64,000 bases of DNA from Diabrotica undecimpunctata (taxonomy: Eukaryota; Arthropoda; Insecta; Coleoptera; Chrysomelidae): contig NC_092810.1 of assembly GCF_040954645.1 (NCBI RefSeq), forward strand, positions 76,664,660-76,728,659, read 5' to 3'. The first letter of the stretch is position 1. Every line of letters starts with the position of its first letter. Made by a program: the position numbers and the translations under genes. Below the pieces are notes generated by a model. That model was given only the letters and a program-made list of their open reading frames with translations. It searched no databases and was not told the DNA's origin. Shown piece after piece: positions 1-10,585 of the stretch.

Positions 1-1
1 C

Positions 2-1705
2 AACGCTACTGTCATAATGAACATTGAAGGCTACGACACAAAAATAAAAAACATTTTAAACGATAGTGCATATCAAAAAATCGCAACAGACCCAACAACG
101 TATCTGGAGAAAACAACGAAAGCCAAAATACAAGCGTCAAACATCAAGAAAGAACAACAGTTCCAGCTCATTCCACGAGAAAAGTCGTCAAGATGTCCAA
201 AACTGTACGGTTTACCTAAAGTACATAAGGCAGAGCTACCATTACGACCAATAGTCAGCTCTATCGGATCACCGTTACAATCACTGGCAAAATTTATGGC
301 TGACCAGCTACAACTATATGCGGAGGAAGCGGATTCTTACGTCAAGAACGCAAGCCACTTTATCGATCGTATCAATGACGTTATTCTGGAACCTGAACAC
401 TTATTAGTGAGCTTTGATGTAATCTCATTATTCACCAATGTCCCAGTAGAAGAATCATTAGAAATTATACGTAGAAAATATCCAATACCACAGGATACAC
501 TAAACTTGACGGGGCATAGCTTAAACAACACCTACTTCATCTACAAGGACCAGAGGTACAAACAAGTCAAAGGGGCACTGATGGGTTCACCACTGTCACC
601 CGTAATAGCCAACCTTTTTATGCAAGATATGGAATCAAAAACAATAGAAACAGCAGAGCATAAACTCAAACTGTGGCTTAGGTATATTGACGACACATTT
701 ATTATCTGGACACATGGAGAAGAGAAACTTAATGAATTCCTACAAAACATTAACAATACCCATCCAAAAATACAGTTTACCATGGAACGGGAGAATAACC
801 AACAACTTCCATTCCTAGATGTATTAGTTATTAAGAAAGAAGACGGAAGCATAGGACATACAGTATACCGAAAACCAACCCATACTGACAGGTACTTACA
901 CGCAGACTCACACCATCATCCTGCACAATTAAATTCGGTAATAAAAACCTTAATAACAAGATCTGAGAAACGGGCAGATGAGCACCATAAGAACGAAGAA
1001 ATGCACACAGTCAAAACAGCTCTAAGAAAAAATGGTTTAACCATGTCCACGATTGAAAAAGCACAGAAATCCCAAAACAACAGCAAAGATCCAGAAAAAG
1101 AAGAAAAACCAGTCGGGAAAACTATCCTGCCCTATATAAAGGGTACGACAGACAAAATCAGCAGAGTTCTAAGAAAAAACAAAATAGAAACAATTTTTAA
1201 CATCGACAGAAAAATCGCAACCATATTACGACCAGCAAAAACAAAAGTAGCATTGGAAAATCAAGGCGTATACAGAATCCCGTGTGAAGACTGCGATAAA
1301 TCGTACATCGGACAAACAAATCGAAGGATACAGGTTAGACGCGAAAAACATCGAATGGTCATCGAAAGAAAAGAGAAAACTTCATGCCTAGCACAACATG
1401 TCATAAACACAGGACACAAAATAGACTTAAATGGAACAACAATGCTAGCCAACATCGAAAATAAGGCCAAACGTGTAATCAGGGAAGCTATAGAGATCGA
1501 AAAACATCCGAAAAATTTAAACACCAAAGATGATGCCCAAAGACTCCCAAATACGTGGAAACCAATTGTGCAGAAAAACGTAGAAATTAAAATAGCGAAG
1601 AAGACCACGCCTACTCTGCGCACAGGACCAATCACAAGAAGCGCTACAAGATATTTAAACTCAGCGTGCAGCGACCCAGAAATCAGTTCGCCTGGAACAA
1701 CATGG

Positions 1706-1708
<3 letters not shown>
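2..1708 (+). CDS. Penelope-like element protein (reverse transcriptase + GIY-YIG endonuclease), 5' end cut by window
   Basis: The frame is open from base 2, ahead of the first ATG at 17, and the leading residues NATVIM fit the PLE family, so the true start lies left of the window. RT blocks appear in order: LYGLPKVHK (about residue 64 from ATG 17), SFDVISLFTN (about 132), ALMGSPLSPVIANL (about 188), the catalytic YIDD (about 223) and PFLDVLV (about 268). The GIY-YIG endonuclease follows, with GVYRIPCEDC and SYIGQTNRR (about 415-435), which marks an endonuclease-bearing PLE. PLE proteins nick DNA and copy their RNA at the break. No stop interrupts the frame until it runs into a (TA)n tract, so the last Tyr/Ile residues are not genuine. 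An inverted pseudo-LTR follows directly. Confidence 0.9.

Positions 1709-1770
<62 letters not shown>
1709..1770. repeat. (TA)n microsatellite
   Basis: A pure TA run of about 60 bp separates the end of the PLE ORF from an inverted pseudo-LTR. The related PLE at 14500-15135 also has (TA)n at the outer edge of its pseudo-LTR. Confidence 0.97.
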
Positions 1771-1777
<7 letters not shown>

Positions 1778-2190
1778 GTGCACTCGTAAGTGAAAGGGAT
1801 ATTTTCGGTCAAATTTGGAGATAAAAAAAAGAAAAGAGTTGTGCTACTTTATCTTTTATTGAATACGTTTCGCCCACTGTTCAATGGGCATCATCAGTTC
1901 GTCTAAAAGAATGGTATAAGCGATACATCTAATATAAAAAACAATTAAGTAAACGATCTTACCTTTAAAAGATCTGTAGCATTAAGATATTGGTATGGTG
2001 AAGACACATCAATTATTAATTTACTAAATAAATCAGCAAAAACACAGAATGCCGGAAGATTCCCAATTTATGTAATTTTATATTAATTTGTTTTATAATT
2101 TAACTTTTGAAAACATTGATGCATTCTTAAATCTATCAAAAAATGTAATTGTCAATTTTGAAATGTTATATTAACAACGGCAAGGCTAGG
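1771..2190 (-). repeat. Penelope-like pseudo-LTR, inverted
   Basis: This is a diverged reverse complement of 14680-15097. Shared blocks include the segment before the TA tract, the ribozyme core and the stretch containing cttccggcgttctgtgtt. It follows a + strand PLE ORF but faces the other way, the head-to-head arrangement common in PLEs. Confidence 0.8.
1862..1901 (-). ncRNA. Hammerhead ribozyme core in PLE pseudo-LTR
   Basis: On the minus strand the order is CTGATGA, then GCCCA/TGGGC as stem II, then GAAA and ACGT. Stem I would be GAA/TTC (3 bp). Stem III is the palindrome ACGU without a loop, so pairing is likely between two copies; the residue at the cleavage position is A. One U/C mismatch sits at the base of stem II. 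Hammerheads in PLE terminal repeats are established; activity of this copy is inferred. Confidence 0.75.
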
Positions 2191-2216
2191 GATCTTGACT
2201 GTCATGATCATATCAT

Positions 2217-2343
2217 ACATCAGCTTGTCAAAAGGGCCTTAGTTATGTATCTGCAGTCCTATTAGTCCAATCGTGACGTTTCGTACCTCAAATGATAGAA
2301 TTTAACTAATAGAATACAATGAGATATAAAAATTAAATAGAGT
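2217..2343 (+). repeat. Unclassified repeat with ccttagttatgtatct motif, left part
   Basis: The motif of a run ending in ccttagttatgtatct, then gtcctatta and ccaatcgtgac, occurs here and again at 3452-3500, with weaker copies at 3526-3640. The repeat is split by the RTE insertion at 2357-3439. Confidence 0.6.
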
Positions 2344-2356
2344 AGCCTGGCAAAAG

Positions 2357-3439
2357 GCTTTTGACAAATTCCGACATAACAAAATGCTAGAAATATTGGA
2401 AACAGCGGGATTGGACGATAAAGATCTACGAATAATTACAAATCTATACTGGCATCAAGTGGCAAGAATAAAGGTTGAACAAGAACTGTCGGATGAAATA
2501 AATATAAAAAGAAGAGTGAGACAAGGCTGTATATTGTCGCCTTTACTTTTTAACTTATATTCGGAGGAAATATTTAAGGAAGCCTTAATGGAGACAACCG
2601 AAGGTATTATTCTGAATGGAGTAACCGTCAACAATATTAGATATGCCGACGATATCTTAGTGCTTGCTAATTGTGGAGAAGACCTTCAAAATCTAATGAA
2701 CAAAATAAAACAGACTTGTGATCAGTATGGATTAAAACTCAACGTTAAGAAAACTAAATATATGATAGTTAGCAAACATAATTATATACAGGATGACGGT
2801 ATAAAAGTCAGAGATGCCACTCTGGACAGAGTAGAGAAACTCGTGTATCTCGGCAGTAATATCAATGAAATATTGGACCGCAGAAATTAAAAGCCGAATA
2901 GAACAAACCCGAGCTGACTTTGTAAAAATGAGAAACGTACTTTGCAGTCACGATCTTAGCATTGACCTTAGAGTTCGAATGACATCTTGCTACATCTTTC
3001 CTGTCCTGCTGTATGGAGTGGAAGCGTGGACTCTAACTGAGGCTATCCTTGACACTTGACAGCCTCTGAGATGTGGGTAACAGACGACTACTGAAAATAA
3101 GCTGGGTCGACAGAGTTAGAAATGAGGAGGTCCTTAGACGGCTGAACCAAACAACACAACTGGTCAATATAATAAAGAAACGCAAGCTGGAATACTTCGG
3201 TCACATTATGAGACACCTCGAAAAATATGATCTTTTACATCTGATCATTCAGGGAGAGATCCAAGGTAATCGTGGTCCTGGTAGAAGAAGAACATCATGG
3301 CTGAAAAATCTAAGGCAATGGTATGGAAAATCAACTACATCGTTATTTAGAGCTGCTGTCAATAAAGTCACGATAGCGAATATGGTAGCCAACATGATAT
3401 CCAACGATCGATAACGGTCATTGAACTAGAAGAAGAAGA
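2357..3439 (+). mobile_element. 5'-truncated RTE-type LINE, RT to 3' end, frameshifted
   Basis: The sequence begins inside the RT palm (AFDKFRHNKML) and continues with RQGCILSPLLFNLYSE and the catalytic IRYADDILVL (near 2640). The C-terminal region reads YGVEAWTLTEA and EYFGHIMRH. The frame breaks near 2880 and 3060, so it is a pseudogene in three blocks. The 3' tail is a GAA repeat. A 13-bp target duplication (agcctggcaaaag) lies at 2344-2356 and 3440-3452. The sequence is close to the better copy at 46134-48560. Confidence 0.88.
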
Positions 3440-3452
3440 AGCCTGGCAAAAG

Positions 3453-3857
3453 GGCTTTAGTTATGTATCTTCGATCCTATTACTCCAATCGTGACCTACA
3501 GTAGAAATCAAATACATCAACACGTCAAAAGGACCTTAGATATATATTTTTGCTCCTATATATGTTATGTCAAAAGAGCCTTAGTTGCATATCTCAGGTC
3601 CTATAGGTCTAATCATAACATATGGAGCCTAAAATGATAGGATTTAACGGAGATAATACGATGGTGGAGAGAAATTAAACATGGCGGCATCTAATAACAC
3701 CTTAAACTGGCAGCAATAAAACGAATTAACGCACAGAGGTGTGTGGCATATTACGTGACAGGATTTAGAGAATACCATACGATTACGTCATACATCTCTT
3801 TGCATACGTCCACTTTTAGTTAACTACTTAGTATGTATTCAGTACTTTGCTTTACGG
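3453..3857. other. Unclassified repeat, right part
   Basis: Continues the repeat interrupted by the LINE, with two more degraded copies of its cctatta/ccttag motif. No coding potential was recognised. Confidence 0.5.
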
Positions 3858-4262
3858 TGTTCATGGACTCTTAAACAGAAGAATGTTAAGAATCTTGAAA
3901 GCTTTGAGATGTGGTGCTACCGCCGTATACTAAAAATAGGTTGGGTGGATAAAATTACAAATGAAGAGGTAATACGTAGAACAAATAACGATCCAGAAGT
4001 TATACTGAATATAAAAAAGAGAAAACTTGAATACTTTGGCCACCTAATGAGAGGACAAAAGTACACATTCCTATAAAATATAATGCAAGGAAAAATCCAA
4101 GGATGCAGAAATCCAGGCCGTAGAAGAATGTCCTGTATGAGAAATTTAAGGGAGCGGTTTGGCTGTACCACTAACAAATTATTCAAAACAGCAGTAAATA
4201 AAATTAGAATCGCCCTAATGATATCCAATCTCCGATAGGAGATGCACTCAAAGAAGAAGATA
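3858..4262 (+). mobile_element. RTE-type LINE 3' fragment
   Basis: The + strand encodes FEMWCYRRILKIGWVDKI, LEYFGHLMRG and ISNLR, the C-terminal part of the RTE protein seen at 46152-48545, with one internal stop near 4075. It ends in the usual gaagaaga tail. Confidence 0.85.
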
Positions 4263-4707
4263 TGATAAACTCGAAAAAGCTCCACCGTTCACTGTTAGAC
4301 ATATGCCTCCCGTTCACTGCACACATTTACTGCTCCTTGACGCTGTGACGAGAATGAGATAGGATTAAACAAATAGAATGACAGAAAACTAAACAAGACA
4401 GTGTGTCAAACGTGGAATGCGTCGTAGAACGTGAAATATTAGCGTAAAATTATATGATGGCCATAGACGGTTCTTTAATACCCAGCAAACGACTCGCTTT
4501 GTAAAGTTACATAGGCGGGATCTGTGCGAGAAAAAGTCGATCATTCGTTTTATAATCCAAAGGGGACCATAAAATATTCAACGTTAAAATGTGACATAAT
4601 GTAACGGTATGACAAATCTTTTTTCTCCCGCACGGGTGCATGCCTGTGTACCTATACAAGGGGAGTCGTGCATAATCTTTAGGTTGATCGTAATACATAA
4701 CTGCAAC
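4263..4707. other. No feature recognised
   Basis: AT-rich spacer between a LINE fragment and the left target duplication of the next PLE. Short ORFs here show no recognisable family. Confidence 0.5.
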
Positions 4708-4719
4708 AACAAGTATGTT

Positions 4720-5135
4720 TTATAGTTTATTCGTCTTCCGGGTTTGGACCGTGTCATTTGTGAGTGACCCAAAAGTGGGTTCATCTCGACGTTTCGCTAC
4801 AATTGTATGTAGCTTCTTCAGGAGAACAAAAAAAGAAAAAGAAAGAGAAACAAAAGACAGGAAGATGGGTAGTTAGCAACGGTAACTCAGTTACTCAACG
4901 CAACCAGAGGCGAATACTAACTACCAAGATGGGCATTTGGTCACAGTAACTCAACTACTCAACGCAGCCAGAGGTGAAAACCAAATGCCAGGACAGGGAT
5001 TCACGTCCAACAGCTCAGAACACTAACGCGTCGAGAGGCAGGGAGTGAATCCGACGATTACTCCGCTACCGCTCTATTTATAGTCGCGGTGACCTGTCGT
5101 GTCGGGACGTATCGGCACACTCCGTGGCGCGAACG
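4720..5135 (-). repeat. PLE pseudo-LTR, downstream copy
   Basis: Its outer part (4720-4878) is identical to 7572-7728, and the whole appears reversed in 8212-8630. It starts just after the ORF stop and contains a hammerhead core. The inner part (5030-5135) is GC-rich with CpG-containing motifs, unlike the surrounding DNA. Confidence 0.85.
4784..4826 (-). ncRNA. Hammerhead ribozyme core, downstream pseudo-LTR
   Basis: On the minus strand: CTGAAGA, stem II GCTACA/TGTAGC, GAAA, palindrome ACGT and cleavage residue C. Stem I is TCTC/GAGA. Position 7 of the core is naturally variable, so CUGAAGA fits the consensus. Confidence 0.8.
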
Positions 5136-7634
5136 TCAAGAAGCGCGCGCTGGCCAATCATGTGGCTGCATCGTGGTAGCGGGACCGGACGGCGGCTCTA
5201 GACTGAGATTCCAGATGGGAGACAAGTAGTATCCTTCCTCTCGATTGATATTATGTGGATTTTTTCGGATCTCTAGAGATTCGCGGATTTTCCTGGAATA
5301 AAAGAAGGGGATCTTAGAAATAATATGGGTTTTTTCGAACAATATGGAATGACCGGTTTCTTGGCAGTGTTCTGCAACTGCAGAATGGGAGAAAAGACCT
5401 GATCGAATGCATCTTTGATGCTCTTGAATCCGAGTTTTGACGGAGCGACCAGTTTCGCCAATATACACTTGTCCACATGAACAAGGAATAGAATAGACAC
5501 CACAGGAAGATAGGGGCGGTAATGGGTCCTTAGGAGAGGGTAGATATTGTGAGATTTTCTTGGGTGGTCGAAAAGTAGTCCTGATACCTTCTTTGCGAAG
5601 AATTTTGCCAATCCTATCAGTGACACTTCGAATATACGGAAGAAAAGCCACAGGAGTATTACCCGAAGGTTCTGAATTTGTCGTCCTAGGGTGTAAAGGG
5701 GGATGTAGATGTCGGTGTGTAATATTTTGAATTGTGGACTTGGAGTAACCGTTGGCGACAAGGGTTTTTTGCAGATGGCCAAGTTCTTCTCTAAGGTTGT
5801 CAGATTCAGAAATCGAAATGGCCCGATGGATGAGAGAGTTGATCACAGAATTCTTTTGGGCAGGATGGTGGTGTGATGAAGCATGTAGGTAACGATTCGT
5901 GTGAGTCTTTTTTCTATAAACAGAGTGACCCAATCGGCCATTGGGCTTGGAGGTGACTAACACATCGAGAAAGGGAAGGGACCGATTATTTTCTACTTCC
6001 ATTGTGAATTTTATACTCGGATGTTGTGAGTTAAGATGATCTAGGAAGGGAGAAAGGGTATGTTGACCATGGGGCCAGATGATAAATGTATCATCAACGT
6101 AGCGGAACCAGACTTTAGGTTTTAAGGGGTAAGATTCTAGGGCTAAAGACTCAAAGGCTTCCATGAAAATGTCAGCAATGACAGGGGAAAGGGGAGAACC
6201 CATTGGTGTTCCAGATATTTGTTTGTAGAAATTGCCTCTAAAAGAAAAATATGTTGAAAGGAGGCATTTTTCCGCAAGATCTGCTAAAACCAAAGACTTG
6301 TTATCATTGGTCAAGTGATCTCGCAGAACAACTAGAGAGTCATGTATGGGAATATTGGTAAATAGGGATGATACATCGAAACTGACGAGAATGTCTTGGG
6401 GATCGACCGTGAGGGAGGAGATTAAGGTGATGAAATGTGTGGAATTTCGGACATAAGAAGAGGTACGACCAGTATAGGTCTTAAACTGATTCGACAAGTA
6501 CTTTGCGAGTTTGTAGGTAGGAGAGTTAATCGTAGTCACAATGGGACGAAGAGGTACGTTGTCTTTATGGATTTTGGGAAGACCGTAAATTCTGGGGCAG
6601 ATGGAGTTTTTCGGAACTATGGACTTCTTAACATCATCGGAAAGATCGGATTGTTTGATGGCATGGGAAATTTCGCGTTCGACTCTAGGAGTGGGGTCTC
6701 GAGAAATTGTATTATAACAGGATGTATCCCTAAGTAAGTCGTTTACTTTCTCTATGTAGGAAGGAGTATCCAGGATGACTGTGGCATTACCTTTGTCTGC
6801 AGGAAGGATTATTATCTCAGAAAGAGAACGGAAATTTTTAAGAGCTATGAATTCCTCACGAGATATATTGGAAGTAGGGATTTTGGCTGTATCAAGACAT
6901 TTAGCGACGTCAAAGCGGATACGGTCGGCTGGAATTTTGGGAATTGTGCGGAGTGCCGCTTCCACATTTGAAACTATTTCTTCGGTAGGAATTCTGGAAG
7001 GGGTGATAGCAAAATTAAGACCTTTAGATAGAAGACTGCTTTCTGCACTTGTTAATTGGTGAGAGGAAAGATTAACGACGGTGTTAGTAAGAGGTGAATG
7101 AGAAGTAGAAGTGGTGGAATGTGATTTTTTCTTAGATACAAGGGATTGGAATTTCTTTTTGTGAGTTTCGTTGCTTAGAAGAAGGATTTTATCGGCTTGA
7201 TGATAGGAAATGCGGTCTAAAAGTGACCAATCATCGACACTAAGAATACTGGAGAGTTCAAGATGCAGCTTAAAAAGTTTTTGTGATTGAAAATTAAGGG
7301 TTTTTCGAATATGTTGAATCCGTTCACGAAGTAGAGATAGGCTGGCTCGATGTAGAATTCGGGAAGAAGATGAAGAGGAAATGTGATGTTTTAGAACAAG
7401 AAAATTGGGAACCAAGTTATTATCACGACATCTAGAGAGGAAGGTGAGCGAAGAAAGTAGAGATGAAACTTTAGAGCGAAGATTGGAGAACTCTGAGGTT
7501 TTACGGAATATAACCTCCCCGTAGAGGTTGGTCAAATGAAATCGTAGGCTTCCACGGCCAGAGTCAGAATTATAGTTTATTCGTCTTCCGGGTTTGGACC
7601 GTGTCATTTGTGAGTGACCCAAAAGTGGGTTCAT
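5136..7634 (-). CDS. Intact Penelope-like RT/GIY-YIG protein (832 aa)
   Basis: One open frame with all the RT blocks: PRIYGLPKIHK, VSFDVSSLFTNIP, GTPMGSPLSPVIADIF, WFRYVDDTFIIW and LPFLDVLV. A C-terminal GIY-YIG nuclease follows (CGVYSIPCSCGQVYIGETGR). Catalytic aspartates of the SFDV and YVDD motifs are present, and no stop or frameshift is visible. The length suits a full PLE protein. The first 21 codons lie inside the pseudo-LTR, and the ATG at 7634 is 3 nt after the predicted hammerhead cleavage site, which supports this start. The protein should bind its RNA, nick target DNA and prime reverse transcription there. It may still be active. Confidence 0.93.
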   Translation of the reverse strand: MNPLLGHSQMTRSKPGRRINYNSDSGRGSLRFHLTNLYGEVIFRKTSEFSNLRSKVSSLLSSLTFLSRCRDNNLVPNFLVLKHHISSSSSSRILHRASLSLLRERIQHIRKTLNFQSQKLFKLHLELSSILSVDDWSLLDRISYHQADKILLLSNETHKKKFQSLVSKKKSHSTTSTSHSPLTNTVVNLSSHQLTSAESSLLSKGLNFAITPSRIPTEEIVSNVEAALRTIPKIPADRIRFDVAKCLDTAKIPTSNISREEFIALKNFRSLSEIIILPADKGNATVILDTPSYIEKVNDLLRDTSCYNTISRDPTPRVEREISHAIKQSDLSDDVKKSIVPKNSICPRIYGLPKIHKDNVPLRPIVTTINSPTYKLAKYLSNQFKTYTGRTSSYVRNSTHFITLISSLTVDPQDILVSFDVSSLFTNIPIHDSLVVLRDHLTNDNKSLVLADLAEKCLLSTYFSFRGNFYKQISGTPMGSPLSPVIADIFMEAFESLALESYPLKPKVWFRYVDDTFIIWPHGQHTLSPFLDHLNSQHPSIKFTMEVENNRSLPFLDVLVTSKPNGRLGHSVYRKKTHTNRYLHASSHHHPAQKNSVINSLIHRAISISESDNLREELGHLQKTLVANGYSKSTIQNITHRHLHPPLHPRTTNSEPSGNTPVAFLPYIRSVTDRIGKILRKEGIRTTFRPPKKISQYLPSPKDPLPPLSSCGVYSIPCSCGQVYIGETGRSVKTRIQEHQRCIRSGLFSHSAVAEHCQETGHSILFEKTHIISKIPFFYSRKIRESLEIRKNPHNINREEGYYLSPIWNLSLEPPSGPATTMQPHDWPARAS

Positions 7635-7728
7635 CTCGACGTTTCGCTACAATTGTATGTAGCTTCTTCAGGAGAACAAAAAAAGAAAAAGAAAGAGAAA
7701 CAAAAGACAGGAAGATGGGTAGTTAGCT
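7572..7728 (-). repeat. PLE pseudo-LTR, upstream copy (partial)
   Basis: Identical to the outer part of the downstream copy, then broken at 7728 where the inverted segment begins. It carries the start codon of the 832-aa ORF and the ribozyme just before it. Confidence 0.85.
7634..7676 (-). ncRNA. Hammerhead ribozyme core abutting the PLE start codon
   Basis: Same core as at 4784-4826. The predicted cut follows ACGUC at 7638 on the minus strand, leaving GAG and then the ATG at 7634. Cleavage would therefore set the mRNA 5' end 3 nt before the ORF. Stem I UCUC/GAGA includes that GAG. Confidence 0.8.
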
Positions 7729-8211
7729 GATAGGATTGGCAAAATTCTTCGCAAAGAAGGTATCAGGACTACTTTTCGACCACCCAAGAAAATCTCACAA
7801 TATCTACCCTCTCCTAAGGACCCATTACCGCCCCTATCTTCCTGTGGTGTCTATTCTATTCCTTGTTCATGTGGACAAGTGTATATTGGCGAAACTGGTC
7901 GCTCCGTCAAAACTCGGATTCAAGAGCATCAAAGATGCATTCGATCAGGTCTTTTCTCCCATTCTGCAGTTGCAGAACACTGCCAAGAAACCGGTCATTC
8001 CATATTGTTCGAAAAAACCCATATTATTTCTAAGATCCCCTTCTTTTATTCCAGGAAAATCCGCGAATCTCTAGAGATCCGAAAAAATCCACATAATATC
8101 AATCGAGAGGAAGGATACTACTTGTCTCCCATCTGGAATCTCAGTCTAGAGCCGCCGTCCGGTCCCGCTACCACGATGCAGCCACATGATTGGCCAGCGC
8201 GCGCTTCTTGA
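7729..8211 (+). pseudogene. Inverted copy of PLE ORF 3' end (GIY-YIG)
   Basis: Reverse complement of 5133-5616, nearly base for base. It encodes DRIGKILRKEG through YIGETGRSVKTR to the same stop. The RT half is absent, so it cannot act alone. Confidence 0.93.
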
Positions 8212-8662
8212 CGTTCGCGCCACGGAGTGTGCCGATACGTCCCGACACGACAGGTCACCGCGACTATAAATAGAGCGGTAGCGGAGTAATCGTCGGATTC
8301 ACTCCCTGCCTCTCGACGCGTTAGTGTTCTGAGCTGTTGGACGTGAATCCCTGTCCTGGCATTTGGTTTTCACCTCTGGCTGCGTTGAGTAGTTGAGTTA
8401 CTGTGACCAAATGCCCATCTTGGTAGTTAGTATTCGCCTCTGGTTGCGTTGAGTAACTGAGTTACCGTTGCTAACTACCCATCTTCCTGTCTTTTGTTTC
8501 TCTTTCTTTTTCTTTTTTGTTCTCCTGAAGAAGCTACATACAATTGTAGCGAAACGTCGAGATGAACCCACTTTTGGGTCACTCACAAATGACACGGTCC
8601 AAACCCGGAAGACGAATAAACTATAATTCTGACTCTGGCCGTGGAAGCCTACGATTTCATTT
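8212..8662 (+). repeat. Inverted PLE pseudo-LTR plus start of another ORF copy
   Basis: Reverse complement of the downstream pseudo-LTR. It then runs about 30 bases into sequence matching the beginning of the PLE ORF (7521-7552 reversed). This is the read-through expected from a tandem PLE template. Confidence 0.85.
8519..8562 (+). ncRNA. Hammerhead ribozyme core, inverted pseudo-LTR
   Basis: CTGAAGA at 8525-8531, stem II GCTACA/TGTAGC, GAAAC at 8551-8555 and cleavage after GTC at 8558. Stem I is TCTC/GAGA. Confidence 0.8.
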
Positions 8663-8786
8663 AACAAGTATGTTGACGACTTGGGTTATTATATACAGTG
8701 CATTCCGTACGTTTTTTAAACATGATTAGGAAATTGTTGACTGGAGGCTATTAAAGAAGTAAATATAAGGTTGAATGCTCGAATAA

Positions 8787-9430
8787 ATGAACTTTGATCA
8801 AATAAAACGCATATATCGAGCACAGTTTAATTTAATCTTGCCCAAGTACTTTCGATCCCTAGATCATCTTCAGGGGCATCTGAAATAAGCCAAGAAACGT
8901 TTTTTAATAACTAAAGAAATTGATTAACTTCGATAAAAACTCGAAGTTTATGGTTGATAAAGAGTTTTTATGTGATTAACGTTTATAGACTTACTTCGTC
9001 AATTGCGGCCTATCTGACAAGAACAAAATGTCATAAACATATAATTGTACATTACACTACACTACAAAAGGACAAACAAACACTTTAAAATTATTAAAGA
9101 AAAGCTACATTGCGTGCCGAAGCCGGAGACAGAATGGCTCCCGATCTAACGGAAATGTTGGGGTGACATGTGACAAATGGCAGCTTGGATGAGCAGTCAC
9201 AATCATAGATATGTGATCTGCACCTTTTAAAAATTCTATGAAACTAAGTATTGACCAAAAGTCCAACTGACACTACTATAGGAGGTCACTGATGAAATAT
9301 AAAATTATATAGAATATTTTTTAAGTAGATTGAATAATCCAGATCTCACACTCAAACCTGTATAATAATTAGGGTGTTAGTTTGAGAGCAACTGAAGTCG
9401 ACGTAAAGTAAGAATGCAAGAAAAAGACTT
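8787..9430 (-). repeat. PLE pseudo-LTR, left inverted copy
   Basis: Matches the reverse complement of 10811-11451 over nearly its whole length, from actttgatcaaat inward to gcaagaaaaagact. Small indels separate the two. Confidence 0.85.
8842..8880 (-). ncRNA. Hammerhead ribozyme core (AGUACU family), left arm
   Basis: Mirror of the copy at 11361-11402. The minus strand reads CTGAAGA, GATC..GATC as stem II, GAAA, then AGTACT. Confidence 0.75.
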
Positions 9431-10585
9431 AAATTCTGTCTGGATCAGGACTTCTTTCAATTCAATCAAAAAATATATAAACAACCAACAGGTTTAGCAA
9501 TGGGATCTCCATTATTACCTTTTCCAGCTGATATTTTCTTAGACAGCGTAGAACAGAAGTTTGTTAACAACAACAGCAAAATAGTTTTTTGGTCAAGGTA
9601 TGTTGATGATTGTATAGCTCTCATACAGGGAACCCAAGATGATGCTTTACAGATTCTGGATGATCTTAATAACCTCCATCCCAACATCTCTTTTACTCTG
9701 GAACCAGAATCTGATAAAAAGTTGAACTTCTTGGATATGACTATATCCCGTAATAAAGATTCTTTAGAGTACAATATTTACAGAAAACCTACCCAAACAG
9801 ATCATGTTATACATGATACATCTAATCATCCAACCCGACATAAAATGGCTGCTTTCAACAGTTACATTCATAGCTTACTCAAATTTCCACTTTCTAATGA
9901 TAATTTTAATTCAGAACTTAATACTCTTTAACAAATTGCTTTCAATAATGGTTATGATCCTAACATTATCTATAAGCTTCTAAATAGAGCTAAACTAAAA
10001 ATTGCAGAAAAGCTTGCATATTTATCACAATGTTTTCTTCAACCTACTGCTTCAAATAACACCAGATATTTCTCCTTCACTTACATTAGCAGCATTTCCA
10101 ATAAAATATCTAAACTTTTTACTTCTACAATTGATAACATTAAAATTTCCTTCAAGTCACACAACACCTTAGGTTCCTTCTTAATCAACACCAAAGATAG
10201 GATGAACACACTTGACAAAAGTGGTATTTACAAATTAAAATGTGATGATTGTGATGCCTCTTATGTAGGTAAAACCAATAGAAAGTTATCCACTAGAGTT
10301 TCAGAACATTTGAACAGACCAAACTCTTCAAGTTTTGGTCAACACTTATTATCCAGTAAACACAATTTTAACATCAACACTGGTTCATCTATCTTACATG
10401 ACATTAGTAGAAAGAAAAACTATATGGAGTTGGATTTATTGGAAGATTTGGAGATTACAAGGGAAACAAATGGAAACTCTCACTGTCTTAATACTCAAAT
10501 TAATTTAAATTGTACTAAATTTAAACCTATTTTTAAAAACTTTATTACAGCTTCACCTCGTAGGGGACCCAGCTCGACTGTTTAG
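9430..10585 (+). pseudogene. Degraded PLE RT/GIY-YIG ORF
   Basis: The fragment opens in the RT fingers/palm (TGLAMGSPLLPFPADIF) and carries YVDD within SRYVDDCIAL (near 9598), then LNFLDMTISR. A stop falls near 9930. GIY-YIG sequence follows in the ORF at 10202-10585 (SGIYKLKCDDCDASYVGKTN). The RT N-terminal half is missing and the GSPLSP block is altered to GSPLLP, so the protein is dead. Confidence 0.88.

Larger units (their letters stand above)
4720..8662 (-). mobile_element. Penelope-like element with inverted partial copy, 12-bp target duplication
   Basis: A pseudo-LTR and a complete ORF on the minus strand are joined at 7728/7729 to an inverted copy of the ORF end, the pseudo-LTR and the first few bases of another unit. 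The whole block is flanked by the same 12 bp, aacaagtatgtt, at 4708-4719 and 8663-8674, so it entered as one insertion. The arms are nearly identical, which suggests a recent event. Confidence 0.9.

Noticed and set aside
6435..7062. Two + strand ORFs of about 100 aa
   Set aside because: They lie antisense to the intact PLE ORF and show no independent similarity.
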